64,000 nucleotides of DNA from Burkholderia pyrrocinia (GCF_003330765.1 NZ_CP024902.1:2666001-2730000); one strand, 5' to 3'. Positions 35,567 to 45,254 are shown, numbered from the stretch's first letter. Numbers and translations are program-made. The notes: generated from the letters alone by a model not told the origin.

Positions 35567-37888
35567 TCAGCCGAGCAGCGGACGCAGCTCGCTGACGACC
35601 TTGAGCTTCGTATCCGGCGCGCGGCCCTTGCGTGCGCGCTTGCCGAGGTGCGGCGCGAGCCCCGCATACGACAGCGTCTCGTCCTGCGCCTTGCCGCCGC
35701 GACCGGTGCCGATCAGCACGACGCCTGCCGGATCGATCGCGAGCGCCTGCACGAGCGTTTCCTTGTCGTCGAGCGCCATCAGGATCACGCCGCGGCCGCC
35801 GCCGGACAGCGTCTTCATCTCGTCCATCCCGAACACGAGCAGCCGGCCGCCGCTCGACAGGCACGCGATCTGCGTCGCGTTCGGCAGCACCGGCATCGGC
35901 GCGAGCGGCACCGCGCCCGCATCGATCGTCATGAACGCCTTGCCGGCCTTCACGCGGCTCACCATGTCGCCGACCTTCGCGAGGAAGCCGAAGCCGTTGC
36001 TCGATGCGAGCAGCAGTTGCTGGTCGGCCGGCGCCGCGTAGTAGTGCATCAGGTGCGAGCCCGATTCGAGCTCGATCAGCGACGTGACCGGCACGCCGTC
36101 GCCGCGCCCGCCCGGCAGCACCGACACGTCGACCGAGTACACGCGGCCGCTGCTGCCCCATGCGATCAGCCGGTCCGGCGTGCGGCACTGGAACGCCGCG
36201 TACAGGTGGTCGCCGGCCTTGAACGTGAAGCCGGCCGGGTCGAGCCCGTGGCCCTTCAGCGCACGCACCCAGCCCTTCTGCGATACGACGACCGTCACCG
36301 GCTCGTCGACCACCTTCGCTTCGAACGTCGCGCGCTTTTCCTGCTGGATCAGCGTGCGGCGTTCGTCGCCGTACAGCTTCGCGTCGGCCTCGATCTCCTT
36401 GATCATCAGCCGCTTCATCGCGCTTTCGTTCGCCAGCAGTTCCTCGAGCTTCGCTTTCTCGTCGCGCAGCGTTTCGAGTTCCTTCTCGATCTTGATCTTC
36501 TCGAGCCGCGCGAGCTGACGCAGGCGGATTTCGAGAATGTCCTCGGCCTGCCGGTCGCTGAGACCGAACGCGCTCATCAGCGCCGCCTTCGGCTCGTCCG
36601 ACTCGCGGATGATGCGGATCACCTCGTCGATGTTCAGGAAGACGATCATCCGCCCTTCGAGGATGTGGATGCGATCGTCGACCTTGCCGAGACGATGGCG
36701 CGTGCGTCGCGTCATCGTCAGCTGGCGGAACTTCACCCATTCGTCGAGGATCGTCAGCAGCCCCTTCTGGCCCGGCCGACCGTCGGCGCCGATCATCACG
36801 AGGTTCAGCGTCGCGTTCGATTCGAGGCTCGTGTACGCGAGCAGCGTGTTCACGAATTCCGTCTGGTCGATCGTGCGCGACTTCGGCTCGAACACCAGCC
36901 GCACCGCCGCTTCCTTGCCCGACTCGTCGCGCACCGCGTCGAGCAGGTCGAGCATCGCCTTCTTCGTGTTGAGCTGCTCGGGCGTCAGCGTCTTCTTGCC
37001 GAGCTTGAGCTTCGGGTTGGTCAGTTCCTCGATTTCCTCGAGCACCTTCTGGCCCGACGTGCTCGGCGGCAGCTCGGTCACGACGAGCTGCCACTGGCCG
37101 CGCGCGAGATCCTCGATCTTCCAGCGCGCGCGCACTTTCAGGCTGCCGCGGCCCGTTTCGTACGCCGCCGCGATTTCGGTGTCGCTCGAGATGATCTGGC
37201 CGCCGCCCGGGAAATCCGGGCCCGGGATCAGGTTCATCAGCTCGGCATGCGTGAGCTTCGGATTGCGGATCAGCGTGACCGCCGCCGCTGCGACTTCGCG
37301 CAGGTTGTGCGACGGGATTTCGGTAGCCAGGCCGACCGCGATGCCCGACGCGCCGTTCAGCAGCACGAACGGCATGCGGCTCGGCAGCGTCTTCGGCTCC
37401 TCGAACGAACCGTCGTAGTTCGGCATGAAGTCGACCGTGCCCTGGTCGATCTCGTCGAGCAGCAGCTTCGCGATCGGTGTGAGGCGCGCTTCGGTGTAAC
37501 GCATCGCCGCCGCGCCGTCGCCGTCGCGCGAGCCGAAGTTGCCCTGCCCGTCGATCAGCGGGTAACGCAGCGAGAAATTCTGCGCGAGACGCACGAGCGC
37601 GTCGTATGCCGACTGGTCGCCGTGCGGGTGGTATTTACCGAGCACGTCGCCGACGACGCGCGCCGACTTCACCGGCTTCGCATCCGGGCCAAGGCCCATT
37701 TCGTTCATCGCGAACAGAATCCGGCGCTGCACCGGCTTCTGGCCGTCGCATACGTCGGGCAGCGCGCGGCTCTTCACTACGCTGACCGCATAGCTGAGAT
37801 ACGCCTGCTCTGCGTAATTGCCGAGCGTCAGCGCCTCCGCATCGGGTGCGTCGGACGCGGCGAAGAGATCGGAAGTGTTGTCGTCCAT
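35567..37888 (-). CDS. parC: DNA topoisomerase IV subunit A
   Basis: A 773-residue cleavage subunit of topoisomerase IV, which decatenates daughter chromosomes. The active-site tyrosine is in [11 protein letters not shown] (about residue 131). The N-terminal CAP region contains [15 protein letters not shown]: at the position equal to E. coli Ser80, a known quinolone-resistance site, there is Gln rather than Ser. The coiled-coil gate ([27 protein letters not shown]) and C-terminal beta-pinwheel follow. parC lies 69 bp downstream of parE on the same strand, probably one transcript ending at the terminator near 35.5 kb. Confidence 0.97.
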   Translation of the reverse strand: MDDNTSDLFAASDAPDAEALTLGNYAEQAYLSYAVSVVKSRALPDVCDGQKPVQRRILFAMNEMGLGPDAKPVKSARVVGDVLGKYHPHGDQSAYDALVRLAQNFSLRYPLIDGQGNFGSRDGDGAAAMRYTEARLTPIAKLLLDEIDQGTVDFMPNYDGSFEEPKTLPSRMPFVLLNGASGIAVGLATEIPSHNLREVAAAAVTLIRNPKLTHAELMNLIPGPDFPGGGQIISSDTEIAAAYETGRGSLKVRARWKIEDLARGQWQLVVTELPPSTSGQKVLEEIEELTNPKLKLGKKTLTPEQLNTKKAMLDLLDAVRDESGKEAAVRLVFEPKSRTIDQTEFVNTLLAYTSLESNATLNLVMIGADGRPGQKGLLTILDEWVKFRQLTMTRRTRHRLGKVDDRIHILEGRMIVFLNIDEVIRIIRESDEPKAALMSAFGLSDRQAEDILEIRLRQLARLEKIKIEKELETLRDEKAKLEELLANESAMKRLMIKEIEADAKLYGDERRTLIQQEKRATFEAKVVDEPVTVVVSQKGWVRALKGHGLDPAGFTFKAGDHLYAAFQCRTPDRLIAWGSSGRVYSVDVSVLPGGRGDGVPVTSLIELESGSHLMHYYAAPADQQLLLASSNGFGFLAKVGDMVSRVKAGKAFMTIDAGAVPLAPMPVLPNATQIACLSSGGRLLVFGMDEMKTLSGGGRGVILMALDDKETLVQALAIDPAGVVLIGTGRGGKAQDETLSYAGLAPHLGKRARKGRAPDTKLKVVSELRPLLG

Positions 37889-37957
37889 CTGAATTCCGTA
37901 TTCGTAAGTGGCGAGAGGCCGGGCCGGGCGTCATGCCCGGCCGCGCGGGCTCGTGGC

Positions 37958-39940
37958 TTAGATGTCCGCTTCGACGTCGTTGCCCTTTTCCTCGAGCCAG
38001 CCGCGTCGCGCGGCTGCCTCGCCCTTGCCCATCAGCATCGTCATCCGCGCGACGGTCGCCTCGTAATCGAGCTCGCCGAGCTTCACCGGCATCAGGCGGC
38101 GCGTATCGGGGTTCATCGTCGTGTCCCACAGCTGCTCGGCGCTCATTTCGCCGAGACCCTTGAAGCGGCTGATGCTCCACTGCGTCTCGCGCACGCCGTC
38201 CTTGCGCAGCTTGTCGAGAATCGCTTCCAGTTCGCCGTCGTCGAGCGCGTACAGCTTCTGCGCAGCCTTCTTGCCGCGCGCCGGCGCGTCGACGCGAAAC
38301 AGCGGCGGCCGCGCGACGCACACGTGGCCGCGTTCGATCAGCTGCGGGAAATGCTTGAAGAACAGCGTGAGCAACAGCACCTGGATGTGCGAGCCGTCGA
38401 CGTCCGCGTCCGACAGGATGCAGATCTTGCCGTAGCGCAGGTTCGACAGGTCGACGATGTCATCCGGGCTGTGCGGATCGACACCGATCGCGACCGAGAT
38501 GTCGTGCACCTCATTGTTCGCGAACAGGCGGTCGCGCTCGGTTTCCCAGGTATTCAGCACCTTGCCGCGCAGCGGCAGGATCGCCTGGTACTCCTTGTCG
38601 CGGCCCATCTTCGCGGAGCCGCCCGCCGAGTCGCCCTCGACGAGGAACAGCTCGTTACGCTCGATATCCTCGGTCTCGCAGTCGGTCAGCTTGCCGGGCA
38701 GCACCGCGACGCCCGAGCTCTTGCGCTTCTCGACCTTCTGGCCGGCGCGCGTGCGCGCCTGCGCCTGCTTGATCACCAACTCGGCGAGCTTCTTGCCGTG
38801 CTCGACGTGCTGGTTCAGCCACAGTTCGAGCGCCGGGCGCGAGAACGACGACACCAGCTTCACCGCGTCGCGGCTGTTCAGGCGCTCCTTGATCTGCCCC
38901 TGGAATTGCGGATCGAGCACCTTCGCAGACAACACGAACGACACGCGCGCGAACACGTCTTCCGCGAGCAGCTTCACGCCCTTCGGCTGCAGGTTGTGCA
39001 GCTCGACGAAACTCTTCACGGCCTGGTACAGGCCGTCGCGCAGCCCCGACTCGTGCGTGCCGCCGGCCGGCGTCGGGATCAGGTTCACGTACGACTCGCG
39101 CACCAGGGAGCCTTCCTCGCTCCATGCGACAACCCACGATGCGCCCTCGCCTTCGGCGAAGGTATCGTCGCCCGAACGCGAATCAGCGAAACGCTCGCCT
39201 TCAAACAGCGGGATCAGCAGCTCGCTGCCGTTCATTTCGTCGAGCAGGTAGCCGCGCAGACCGTCTTCATACTTCCACGTCTGGCGCTCGCCCGTCTTTT
39301 CGTTAACGAACACGACCTCGACGCCCGGCAGCAGCACCGCCTTCGAGCGCAGCAGGCGCTGCAGCTCGCCGAGCGGCAGGTTCGGCGAATCGAAGTACTT
39401 CGGATTCGGCCACACCTGCACGCGCGTGCCGGATTTCTTCTCGCCGCGACCCGCGCCTTGCATCGTGAGCGGCTTGACGACATCGCCTTCGGCAAAGCCG
39501 AGCTCGGCGATCTTGCCGTCGCGCCAGACCGACACGTCGAGGCGCGTCGCGAGCGCGTTCGTCACCGACACGCCGACGCCGTGCAGGCCGCCCGAGAACG
39601 TGTATGCGCCGCCCGCGGCCTTGTCGAACTTGCCGCCCGCATGCAGGCGCGTGAACACGATCTCGACGACCGGCACGCCTTCTTCCGGGTGCATGCCGAA
39701 CGGAATGCCGCGACCGTCGTCCTCGACCGATACCGACTGATCGATATGCAGCGTGACGATGATCTGCTTGCCGTAGCCGCCGAGCGCCTCGTCGGACGCG
39801 TTGTCGATGACTTCCTGGATGATGTGCAGCGGATTCTCGGTACGGGTGTACATGCCGGGCCGCTGCTTGACCGGCTCGAGACCCTTGAGCACCTTGATCG
39901 ATGCTTCGCTATAGGTCGCGCTGGGTTTCTTCGTTGACAT
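37958..39940 (-). CDS. parE: DNA topoisomerase IV subunit B
   Basis: The 660-residue ATPase subunit. GHKL motifs are [22 protein letters not shown] and [13 protein letters not shown]. The TOPRIM domain carries [14 protein letters not shown] and the metal-binding DADVDGSH. The length and [11 protein letters not shown] place it with ParE rather than GyrB. It is the first gene of the parE-parC unit. Three DnaA-box-like sequences lie 31-65 bp upstream of the start codon. Confidence 0.97.
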   Translation of the reverse strand: MSTKKPSATYSEASIKVLKGLEPVKQRPGMYTRTENPLHIIQEVIDNASDEALGGYGKQIIVTLHIDQSVSVEDDGRGIPFGMHPEEGVPVVEIVFTRLHAGGKFDKAAGGAYTFSGGLHGVGVSVTNALATRLDVSVWRDGKIAELGFAEGDVVKPLTMQGAGRGEKKSGTRVQVWPNPKYFDSPNLPLGELQRLLRSKAVLLPGVEVVFVNEKTGERQTWKYEDGLRGYLLDEMNGSELLIPLFEGERFADSRSGDDTFAEGEGASWVVAWSEEGSLVRESYVNLIPTPAGGTHESGLRDGLYQAVKSFVELHNLQPKGVKLLAEDVFARVSFVLSAKVLDPQFQGQIKERLNSRDAVKLVSSFSRPALELWLNQHVEHGKKLAELVIKQAQARTRAGQKVEKRKSSGVAVLPGKLTDCETEDIERNELFLVEGDSAGGSAKMGRDKEYQAILPLRGKVLNTWETERDRLFANNEVHDISVAIGVDPHSPDDIVDLSNLRYGKICILSDADVDGSHIQVLLLTLFFKHFPQLIERGHVCVARPPLFRVDAPARGKKAAQKLYALDDGELEAILDKLRKDGVRETQWSISRFKGLGEMSAEQLWDTTMNPDTRRLMPVKLGELDYEATVARMTMLMGKGEAAARRGWLEEKGNDVEADI

Positions 39941-39970
39941 AGGCGCTGAATTTCGTCATTCATCGGGACG

Positions 39971-40005
39971 TTGTCCACACCTCGTGTGGATAACGTCGTG
40001 GACAA
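39971..40005. promoter_or_regulatory. Cluster of DnaA-box-like sequences upstream of parE
   Basis: A perfect consensus box TGTGGATAA (39985-39993) is flanked by TTGTCCACA (39971-39979) and CGTGGACAA (39997-40005), the latter two each one mismatch from consensus variants. The first two form an inverted pair five bases apart. This could link parE transcription to DnaA-ATP levels; chance in GC-rich DNA is unlikely for three boxes in 35 bp, but binding is not shown. Confidence 0.5.
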
Positions 40006-40174
40006 AACGTTGAGTTCCGTAAAAAAGCGAATCGAAACAACGGTGTGCTTGGACTGCTCCGAAAGCGGGCGCGCGGCGTGCGCTGCGCGGCCCGGGACGC
40101 GCGGTATTCTACTGGTTCCGCGTGGCACACCCATCACGAGATCGTCGCGCGGCCGCTGCCGGCCGTGCGGCGCA

Positions 40175-42124
40175 TCACGCAGGCTTGCGCTTCGCCTCGA
40201 GCGTTTCCCACCGTTCGAGCGCGGCGAGCAATTCGTCGTCGATCGCCGCGAACCGCTCGGTCAGGCGCGTGCCTTCCTGCGGCTCCTTCGCGAAAATCGA
40301 GCCGTCCTCGAGCCGTGCATTGATCGTCTTCTGCTCCTCTTCGAGCGCGGCGATCTTCTCCGGCAGCGAATCGAGTTCGCGCTGCTCGTTGAACGACAGC
40401 TTCACCGTGCGCTGCGCGTTGCGGCCCGCGGCGCTCTTCGCCGGTTCTTCCTTGACCGGCGCCGCTTCCTTCACCGCGCGCTTCGCCGCTTCCTGCTGCG
40501 CGAGCTGCTCCGAGCGCTCGCTCTGGATCTGCCAGTCGGTGAAGCCGCCGACATATTCGCGCCACTCGCCGTCGCCCTCGGACGCGATCACCGACGTCAC
40601 GACGTTGTCGAGGAACGCGCGATCGTGGCTGACGAGCAGCACCGTGCCGTCGTAGTCGGCCAGCAGTTCCTCGAGCAGTTCGAGCGTCGGGATGTCGAGA
40701 TCGTTGGTTGGTTCGTCGAGCACCAGCACGTTGGCCGGACGCGCGAACAGACGCGCGAGCAGCAGCCGGTTGCGCTCGCCGCCCGACAGCGACTTCACCG
40801 GCGAACGCGCACGTTCCGGCGCGAACAGGAAGTCGCCGAGATAGCTCATCACGTGCTTGCGCACGCCGCCGATCTCGACCCACTCGCTGCCCGGGCTGAT
40901 GGTATCCGCGAGGCTCTTGTCTTGATCGAGCTGTGCGCGCATCTGGTCGAAATACGCGACCTGCAGGTTCGTGCCGGTGCGCACCGTGCCTTCGTCGGGC
41001 TTCAGTGCGCCGAGGATCAGCTTGAGCAGCGTGGTCTTGCCCGCACCGTTCGGGCCGACGAAGCCGATCTTGTCGCCGCGCATGACCGTCGTCGAGAAAC
41101 GGTCGACGACCGTGCGGCCGCCGTAGCGCTTCGTCACGTCGGTCAGCTCCGCGACGATCTTGCCGGACTTCTCGCCCTGCGCGACGTCGAGCCTCACGTT
41201 GCCCTGCGAATTGCGGCGCTCCGCGCGATCGTGACGCATCTGCTCGAGCCGCGCGATGCGGCCGACGCTGCGCGTGCGGCGTGCCTCGACGCCCTTGCGG
41301 ATCCACACTTCTTCCTGCGCGAGCAACTTGTCGAACTTGTCGTTTTCCACGCGCTCGACTTCGAGCTGCTGCGCCTTGCGCGTCTGGTACGCGGAAAAAT
41401 TGCCCGGATACGACAGCAGCCGGCCGCGATCGAGCTCGACGATGCGCGTCGCGACGCGGTCGAGGAACGCGCGATCGTGCGTGATGAACAGCAGGCCCGC
41501 GCGCTGCGCGACGAGCAGTTCTTCCAGCCAGCGGATGCCGTCGAAGTCGAGGTGGTTGGTCGGTTCGTCGAGCAGCAGCACGTCGGGCTGCAGCACCAGC
41601 GCGCGCGCCAGCGCGACGCGCTTCTGCATCCCGCCCGACAGCGCGTCGACGCGTGCGTCGACGTCGGCGAGACCGATCTGCGCGAGCGTCATCGACACGC
41701 GCGTGCGCCAGCTCCATGCGTCATGCGTATCGAGCGACGACTGCAGCGCGTTCATCCGCGCGAGCAGCGCATCGTGCTCGGCGCCTTCCGGTATATCCGC
41801 GAGGCGGTGCGCGATCGAATCGTATTCTTCGAGCAGTTCGCGCGTGTGCGTGAGCCCCGACGCAACCGCGTCGAATACCGTCGCGCCCGGTTCGAATTCG
41901 GGCTCCTGCGGCACATAGACGGTCACGAGTTCCTGCTGGCGCGTGACCAGCCCGTCGTCGGGCTTCGCGAGCTCCGCGACGATCTTCAGCAGCGACGACT
42001 TGCCCGCGCCGTTGCGGCCGATCAGGCCAACGCGCTCGCCGGCTTCCAGCGAGAAATCCGCGTGATCGAGCAACGCGACGTGACCGAACGCGAGCTGCGC
42101 GCCGGTAATGGAGTAGAGCGACAT
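40175..42124 (-). CDS. uup: ABC-F family ATPase (Uup type)
   Basis: A 649-residue soluble tandem ABC ATPase. Walker A motifs are GRNGAGKSS and GPNGAGKTT, signatures LSGGMQKRVAL and LSGGERNRLLL, and both Walker B segments (LLLDEPTNHL, LVLDEPTNDL) are intact. A C-terminal coiled coil (about residues 560-649: FNEQRELDSLPEKIAALEEEQK) is the DNA/ribosome-binding tail typical of Uup. ABC-F proteins act on ribosomes; Uup also affects transposon excision and branched DNA. ATG 42124 is the family start. Monocistronic. Confidence 0.92.
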   Translation of the reverse strand: MSLYSITGAQLAFGHVALLDHADFSLEAGERVGLIGRNGAGKSSLLKIVAELAKPDDGLVTRQQELVTVYVPQEPEFEPGATVFDAVASGLTHTRELLEEYDSIAHRLADIPEGAEHDALLARMNALQSSLDTHDAWSWRTRVSMTLAQIGLADVDARVDALSGGMQKRVALARALVLQPDVLLLDEPTNHLDFDGIRWLEELLVAQRAGLLFITHDRAFLDRVATRIVELDRGRLLSYPGNFSAYQTRKAQQLEVERVENDKFDKLLAQEEVWIRKGVEARRTRSVGRIARLEQMRHDRAERRNSQGNVRLDVAQGEKSGKIVAELTDVTKRYGGRTVVDRFSTTVMRGDKIGFVGPNGAGKTTLLKLILGALKPDEGTVRTGTNLQVAYFDQMRAQLDQDKSLADTISPGSEWVEIGGVRKHVMSYLGDFLFAPERARSPVKSLSGGERNRLLLARLFARPANVLVLDEPTNDLDIPTLELLEELLADYDGTVLLVSHDRAFLDNVVTSVIASEGDGEWREYVGGFTDWQIQSERSEQLAQQEAAKRAVKEAAPVKEEPAKSAAGRNAQRTVKLSFNEQRELDSLPEKIAALEEEQKTINARLEDGSIFAKEPQEGTRLTERFAAIDDELLAALERWETLEAKRKPA

Positions 42125-42372
42125 GGGGAGACGGCGAAGAGAGGAGTCGGAAGCGCCCATTGTACCGGTCGCGGGCGCCGCTACCGGCATGGCCGGACGG
42201 ACTAGGCCGGCGAACGGGCTTTTTGACGGTAAGCCGGCGGCGACCAGCGAACCGCATTGGGGCGATGCGATGAATTGCCGTACGCGGCCGGCGGCCGGTT
42301 TCCGGTGCCGGATACCGGCCGATCAGCCCACCCGCGCTAGGCGCATCGGGCGCCCGCACGCGGGACGCGCAA

Positions 42373-42777
42373 TTACTTAACGTTGATCGTGATCGTCGAG
42401 CTCATTTCGGGGCCGTACGAACGGTGCGCGCCGTCACCGAACTGCAGCGTCAGCGTGTGCGAGCCCGGCGGCAGCTTCACGTCGGTTTCGGTCTGGCCCT
42501 TGCCGAAGTGCAGCGAATGGTCGGTCGCCGGGATCACGTCGCCCTTCGGCAGCGGCTTGCCGTCGATCAGCAGGTGATGATGGCCCGTATCCGGCGTCAT
42601 GTCGCCGGCCGGCTTGAGGCCCATGCCTTCGAGACCGAACTTCACGTGCACGGGGCTCGACACCGTCGCACCGTCCTTCGGCTCGACGAAGAACACCCGC
42701 GCCTCGGCGTGCGCAACCGTCGACATGGCCAGTGCCGCGACACATACCGCACCCGCGATCCACTTACTGTTGAGCAT
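42373..42777 (-). CDS. DUF4399 periplasmic protein
   Basis: A 134-residue exported protein. AAGGAGGAAACG directly precedes ATG 42777, and a Sec signal (WIAGAVCVAALAMSTVAHA) leads to a small beta-rich domain. The DUF4399 core is present: ARVFFVEPKDGATV, then DTGHHHLLIDG with three adjacent histidines, and the closing QFGDGAHRSYGPEMS. The histidine cluster suggests metal binding, possibly copper, but the family is uncharacterised. It is separate from uup by 248 bp without a gene. Confidence 0.88.
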   Translation of the reverse strand: MLNSKWIAGAVCVAALAMSTVAHAEARVFFVEPKDGATVSSPVHVKFGLEGMGLKPAGDMTPDTGHHHLLIDGKPLPKGDVIPATDHSLHFGKGQTETDVKLPPGSHTLTLQFGDGAHRSYGPEMSSTITINVK

Positions 42778-42975
42778 CGTTTCCTCCTTCAGATTGAAAG
42801 GCCCACGAAGCATACACTGCACGCCCGTCGCACGCGACGGCGTCCGTTGTTCGCGATGCGTACGTTTAAAACGACGTTACGGAGGCGTTCGGCGAAATTC
42901 CGGTACCATTGCGCCTTTCGTCCGCCGTCCAGGCCGCGGACGGCATTACCGAGTTTTCATTATCCTGAGCGCTAC

Positions 42976-43158
42976 ATGAGCGAAGTCATCGAATACCAGA
43001 GCTGGGTCTGCCTGATTTGCGGGTGGGTCTACAACGAAGCGGAAGGGTTGCCCGACGAGGGCATCGCGCCCGGCACCCGTTTCGCCGATATTCCCGCCGA
43101 CTGGCGGTGCCCGCTGTGCGACGTGGGCAAGGACGATTTCGTCGTCGTCGATTTCTGA
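42976..43158 (+). CDS. Rubredoxin
   Basis: A 60-residue one-iron electron carrier. The two C-x-x-C knuckles VCLICGWVYNEAEG and CPLCDVGKDDF coordinate a single Fe(Cys)4, with the usual aromatic core (W, Y, W). ATG 42976 starts the standard N-terminus. It is the last host gene visible before the prophage; a stable-RNA-like promoter and hairpin element lie just downstream. Confidence 0.95.
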   Translation: MSEVIEYQSWVCLICGWVYNEAEGLPDEGIAPGTRFADIPADWRCPLCDVGKDDFVVVDF

Positions 43159-43222
43159 TCGCGACGGATCGCGCGATACGCGCATCGGCGCGCATTCCAC
43201 CGCCGATGCGCCGAGCGTTTGC

Positions 43223-43377
43223 TATACTCTGCGCGCTGTCCACACCGCCGTCCGGTTCGCGATTTTTCGCGCGATTCCCCCGGATATGGCTCTCCCCGTA
43301 GTTCAGGGGACGGAATGATAAGCGCAAGGCTTATCCAGCAAGGCTCCCGCCCCCTGCTGTAGCAAATCTGTAGCACG
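43223..43377 (+). other. Stable-RNA-like promoter and hairpin-rich segment (tRNA remnant / attachment-site region)
   Basis: A TATACT -10 element (43223-43228) with a GC-rich discriminator is followed at about 43,290 by a segment reading like the 5' half of a tRNA (CCCCGTAGTTCAGGGG, then GGAAT). The next hairpins are GATAAGC/GCTTATC and CAGCA/TGCTG. No T-arm (GTTCRA) or 3' CCA follows and position 33 of the anticodon-like loop is not U, so it is not a working tRNA as read. A direct repeat TGTAGCA (twice, 43,359-43,377) follows. The segment may be a tRNA split by prophage integration, or a small structured RNA. Confidence 0.35.
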
Positions 43378-43382
43378 CAAAA

Positions 43383-43413
43383 AAGCCCGCAAGCAGCGGG
43401 CTTTTGCTTTTTT
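43383..43413 (+). terminator. Intrinsic terminator at the host/prophage junction
   Basis: Stem AAGCCCGC / GCGGGCTT with loop AAGCA, A-run before and TTGCTTTTTT after. It ends transcription from the small structured segment upstream and, on the other strand, from the toxin-like gene at 43,457. Confidence 0.85.
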
Positions 43414-43456
43414 GGTTGCGTGTTTTGATCAGTCGCCAAATTCAAGCGGTGACCAA

Positions 43457-43861
43457 CTAGATCGGAAGACTGCTTATGTAGGTCGGCGTTGCCTGCGAAA
43501 CCAGTAAGCCGGCCTTGATGCGTGAGATTTGCCCCGCAGTGAAATCGGCATCCTGCGGCCAAATTCCAGTACTCACGTTCTGCATTACCGCGTCAGCAAA
43601 CTCCACATCGGCCATCGCATAGAAAACGAAGCTCTTGTGCCTGAAATACCGATGGTCTTGGGGCGAAAAAACGCAGGTAAGATCGTCGAATCGGGTGCCC
43701 TTTATCGACGAAAAATTCACCACAACAACGCAAGGGCGCTTACCCTTGTTGACAACCGCAATTGGATTGCTGAGCACCACATGGAGGTGTGGCTGCGAAC
43801 CAGTCATTTTGTGGAATGCAAGACCGGGGTACGGCAGTGGTTGAGCCGCCGGCGTACTCAA
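43457..43861 (-). CDS. Toxin-like protein paired with the Panacea antitoxin (PemK/MazF-like pattern, tentative)
   Basis: A 134-residue protein. The core (HLHVVLSNP, CVVVVNFSSIKGTRFDDLTCVF, QDHRYFRHKSFVFYAMA) is strand-rich with a conserved D-H-x-[FY]-[IF]-x-H-x-S pattern, reminiscent of small SH3-barrel toxins of the PemK/MazF type, though I cannot prove the family. A TTG start at 43861 overlaps the stop of the Panacea gene (TTGA); an ATG at 43807 is the alternative. Tight coupling behind an antitoxin-type gene supports a toxin role. Composition is lower in GC than the host. Confidence 0.55.
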   Translation of the reverse strand: MSTPAAQPLPYPGLAFHKMTGSQPHLHVVLSNPIAVVNKGKRPCVVVVNFSSIKGTRFDDLTCVFSPQDHRYFRHKSFVFYAMADVEFADAVMQNVSTGIWPQDADFTAGQISRIKAGLLVSQATPTYISSLPI

Positions 43862-44448
43862 GATGCGCTCTCGGCGGTGAGTTGATTGAGACTATCAATC
43901 TCTTCCAACTGAATCAAGACCCCTTCAATTTCCGCAGGAGAGAACTCAAGGGCACGGAAAAGTTGCTTATGGGAAATGGTTGTCTCATCTGATGCAGGGT
44001 CCCATTCCTTGCATTCACTTTGCACAGCCTCAATTAAGCGCGGAACAGGTAACTCGCCATAGTCACCCCACACGGACTGCAAAACGTTGACGTCCGCCCT
44101 ACTCAGCACCGTATGTCGCTCGAAGTAGGGCTCCCACTTCTCAGGCATTAATTTCTGCCGCATAGCGACATATCGATCGGGCAAGTTCGACATCAAGGAC
44201 CTCCAATCGGGAACCTCGCCAACCAAGCGCTGATGCGTGTGCCACAGCGCCGGCCCATTCTCGAAAGAGACCAAGTTATCACCAGTTAATGGGAGACCAG
44301 AACTCTTGAACGATTCTCGCTCCGCCAAGTACAGCAACCGCTCCAGGACAGTAAGACGCATAGCACCCCCTGCCTGATTCATCAGGTACGCGGTCGCGTC
44401 CAACGCCTTCCTCGCGTTATACAAATGGGGGAACATGCCAGTCTCCAA
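43858..44448 (-). CDS. Panacea (DUF4065/SocA-like) domain protein, probable antitoxin
   Basis: A 196-residue protein whose first 90 residues match the Panacea domain: LLYLAERESFKSSGLPLTGDNLVSFENGPALWHTH is its hallmark (K/R-LLYxA ... PLTGD ... NGP). Panacea proteins serve as the shared antitoxin for very different toxins and as the proteolytic adaptor SocA. The C-terminal half is helical and probably partner-specific. The gene is first in a two-gene unit and overlaps the toxin-like gene by four bases, with an AT-rich promoter region at 44,449-44,520. Confidence 0.78.
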   Translation of the reverse strand: METGMFPHLYNARKALDATAYLMNQAGGAMRLTVLERLLYLAERESFKSSGLPLTGDNLVSFENGPALWHTHQRLVGEVPDWRSLMSNLPDRYVAMRQKLMPEKWEPYFERHTVLSRADVNVLQSVWGDYGELPVPRLIEAVQSECKEWDPASDETTISHKQLFRALEFSPAEIEGVLIQLEEIDSLNQLTAESAS

Positions 44449-44567
44449 AAAACGGTCACTTACTCCTGACCAGATTATCTAGGACAGAATCTAGTGTCTA
44501 TAGGGTTATCGGTAGCATTCGGTGAATACATCAACGTATGTAGCTCCCGCACCACTATCGGCCAACG

Positions 44568-45254
44568 TTACTTTGGCTCTGCGATCATCTCGTCGGCCGG
44601 ATACAGCTGTAGCATCGCGCGGGCGACGTCGACATTCTTCGTGTGCAGCCATTCGTCATAGTCGGCCGGATGCAGGAACGCGACGCCGCGCTTCTCGTCG
44701 ATCGGCCGGTGCATGCGGTTCCAGATCGCGTGTTCCGCGCCGTTGAGCGTGAGCATCGAGATACCGATCACCGTCCCGTCCTTGGTCTCGTTTGCCTGCC
44801 AGATGCCCGGTACGCAAAACGGCCGCCAGTCGGTTAGGCCAATGCGCTGCCAGGTACACGGCCCGTTGACCCACACGCCCTTGGCGTTGCGGTGCGCATT
44901 CGGGTACGACGGCTCGACGACCCAGAGCGCGGGAATCAGGCACCGCCTGCCTTCGCGCCACGCCTTTTTGTACATGGACTTTTCACCGACTTCCTCGCCG
45001 CGAGCGTTGTAGGTTGACGCCTTCGGCGCTTTCTTGCCGTCCTGTTTGATCCGGTCTTTCTGCAGGAACTTCGGGACGAAGCCGTACACGCCCGCGACAA
45101 CGACCGAGCCTCGTCCGTTCGCCAATACCGCCGGAGCACGATAGTCGGGCCATACGTCGACGTCCCACGGATCGCGGCGAAAAAGGTCGCCGATTCCAAT
45201 CTTCAGCTCGTTGATGCCCGGATCGTCGTTTGGCGCTTTGTAGTTTGTGCACAC
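44568..45254 (-). CDS. SRAP-family protein (HMCES/YedK-like, DNA-protein crosslinker)
   Basis: A 228-residue SOS-response-associated peptidase (SRAP) protein, which shields abasic sites in single-stranded DNA by a thiazolidine bond with Cys2. The GTG at 45254 is chosen as start because it gives Met-Cys-Thr-Asn-Tyr and has GGAAGG eight bases upstream; an upstream ATG at 45272 would bury the cysteine. Downstream the family's NARGE motif (TYNARGEEV), the CLIPA-type RCLIPALWVVEPSY and the late HRPIDE histidine (MHRPIDEKRG) are seen, all the known active-site positions. It lies next to a LexA-regulated gene, in keeping with its SOS name. Confidence 0.88.
   Translation of the reverse strand: MCTNYKAPNDDPGINELKIGIGDLFRRDPWDVDVWPDYRAPAVLANGRGSVVVAGVYGFVPKFLQKDRIKQDGKKAPKASTYNARGEEVGEKSMYKKAWREGRRCLIPALWVVEPSYPNAHRNAKGVWVNGPCTWQRIGLTDWRPFCVPGIWQANETKDGTVIGISMLTLNGAEHAIWNRMHRPIDEKRGVAFLHPADYDEWLHTKNVDVARAMLQLYPADEMIAEPK

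Noticed and set aside
35648..39937. Giant plus-strand frame antisense to parC and parE
   Set aside because: Composition is Arg/His/Leu-rich without domains, while both minus-strand genes are full-length topoisomerase subunits.
43290..43366. Complete tRNA gene
   Set aside because: A D-arm-like segment is visible but there is no T-arm consensus, no U33 and no acceptor pairing, so it is not called as a tRNA.
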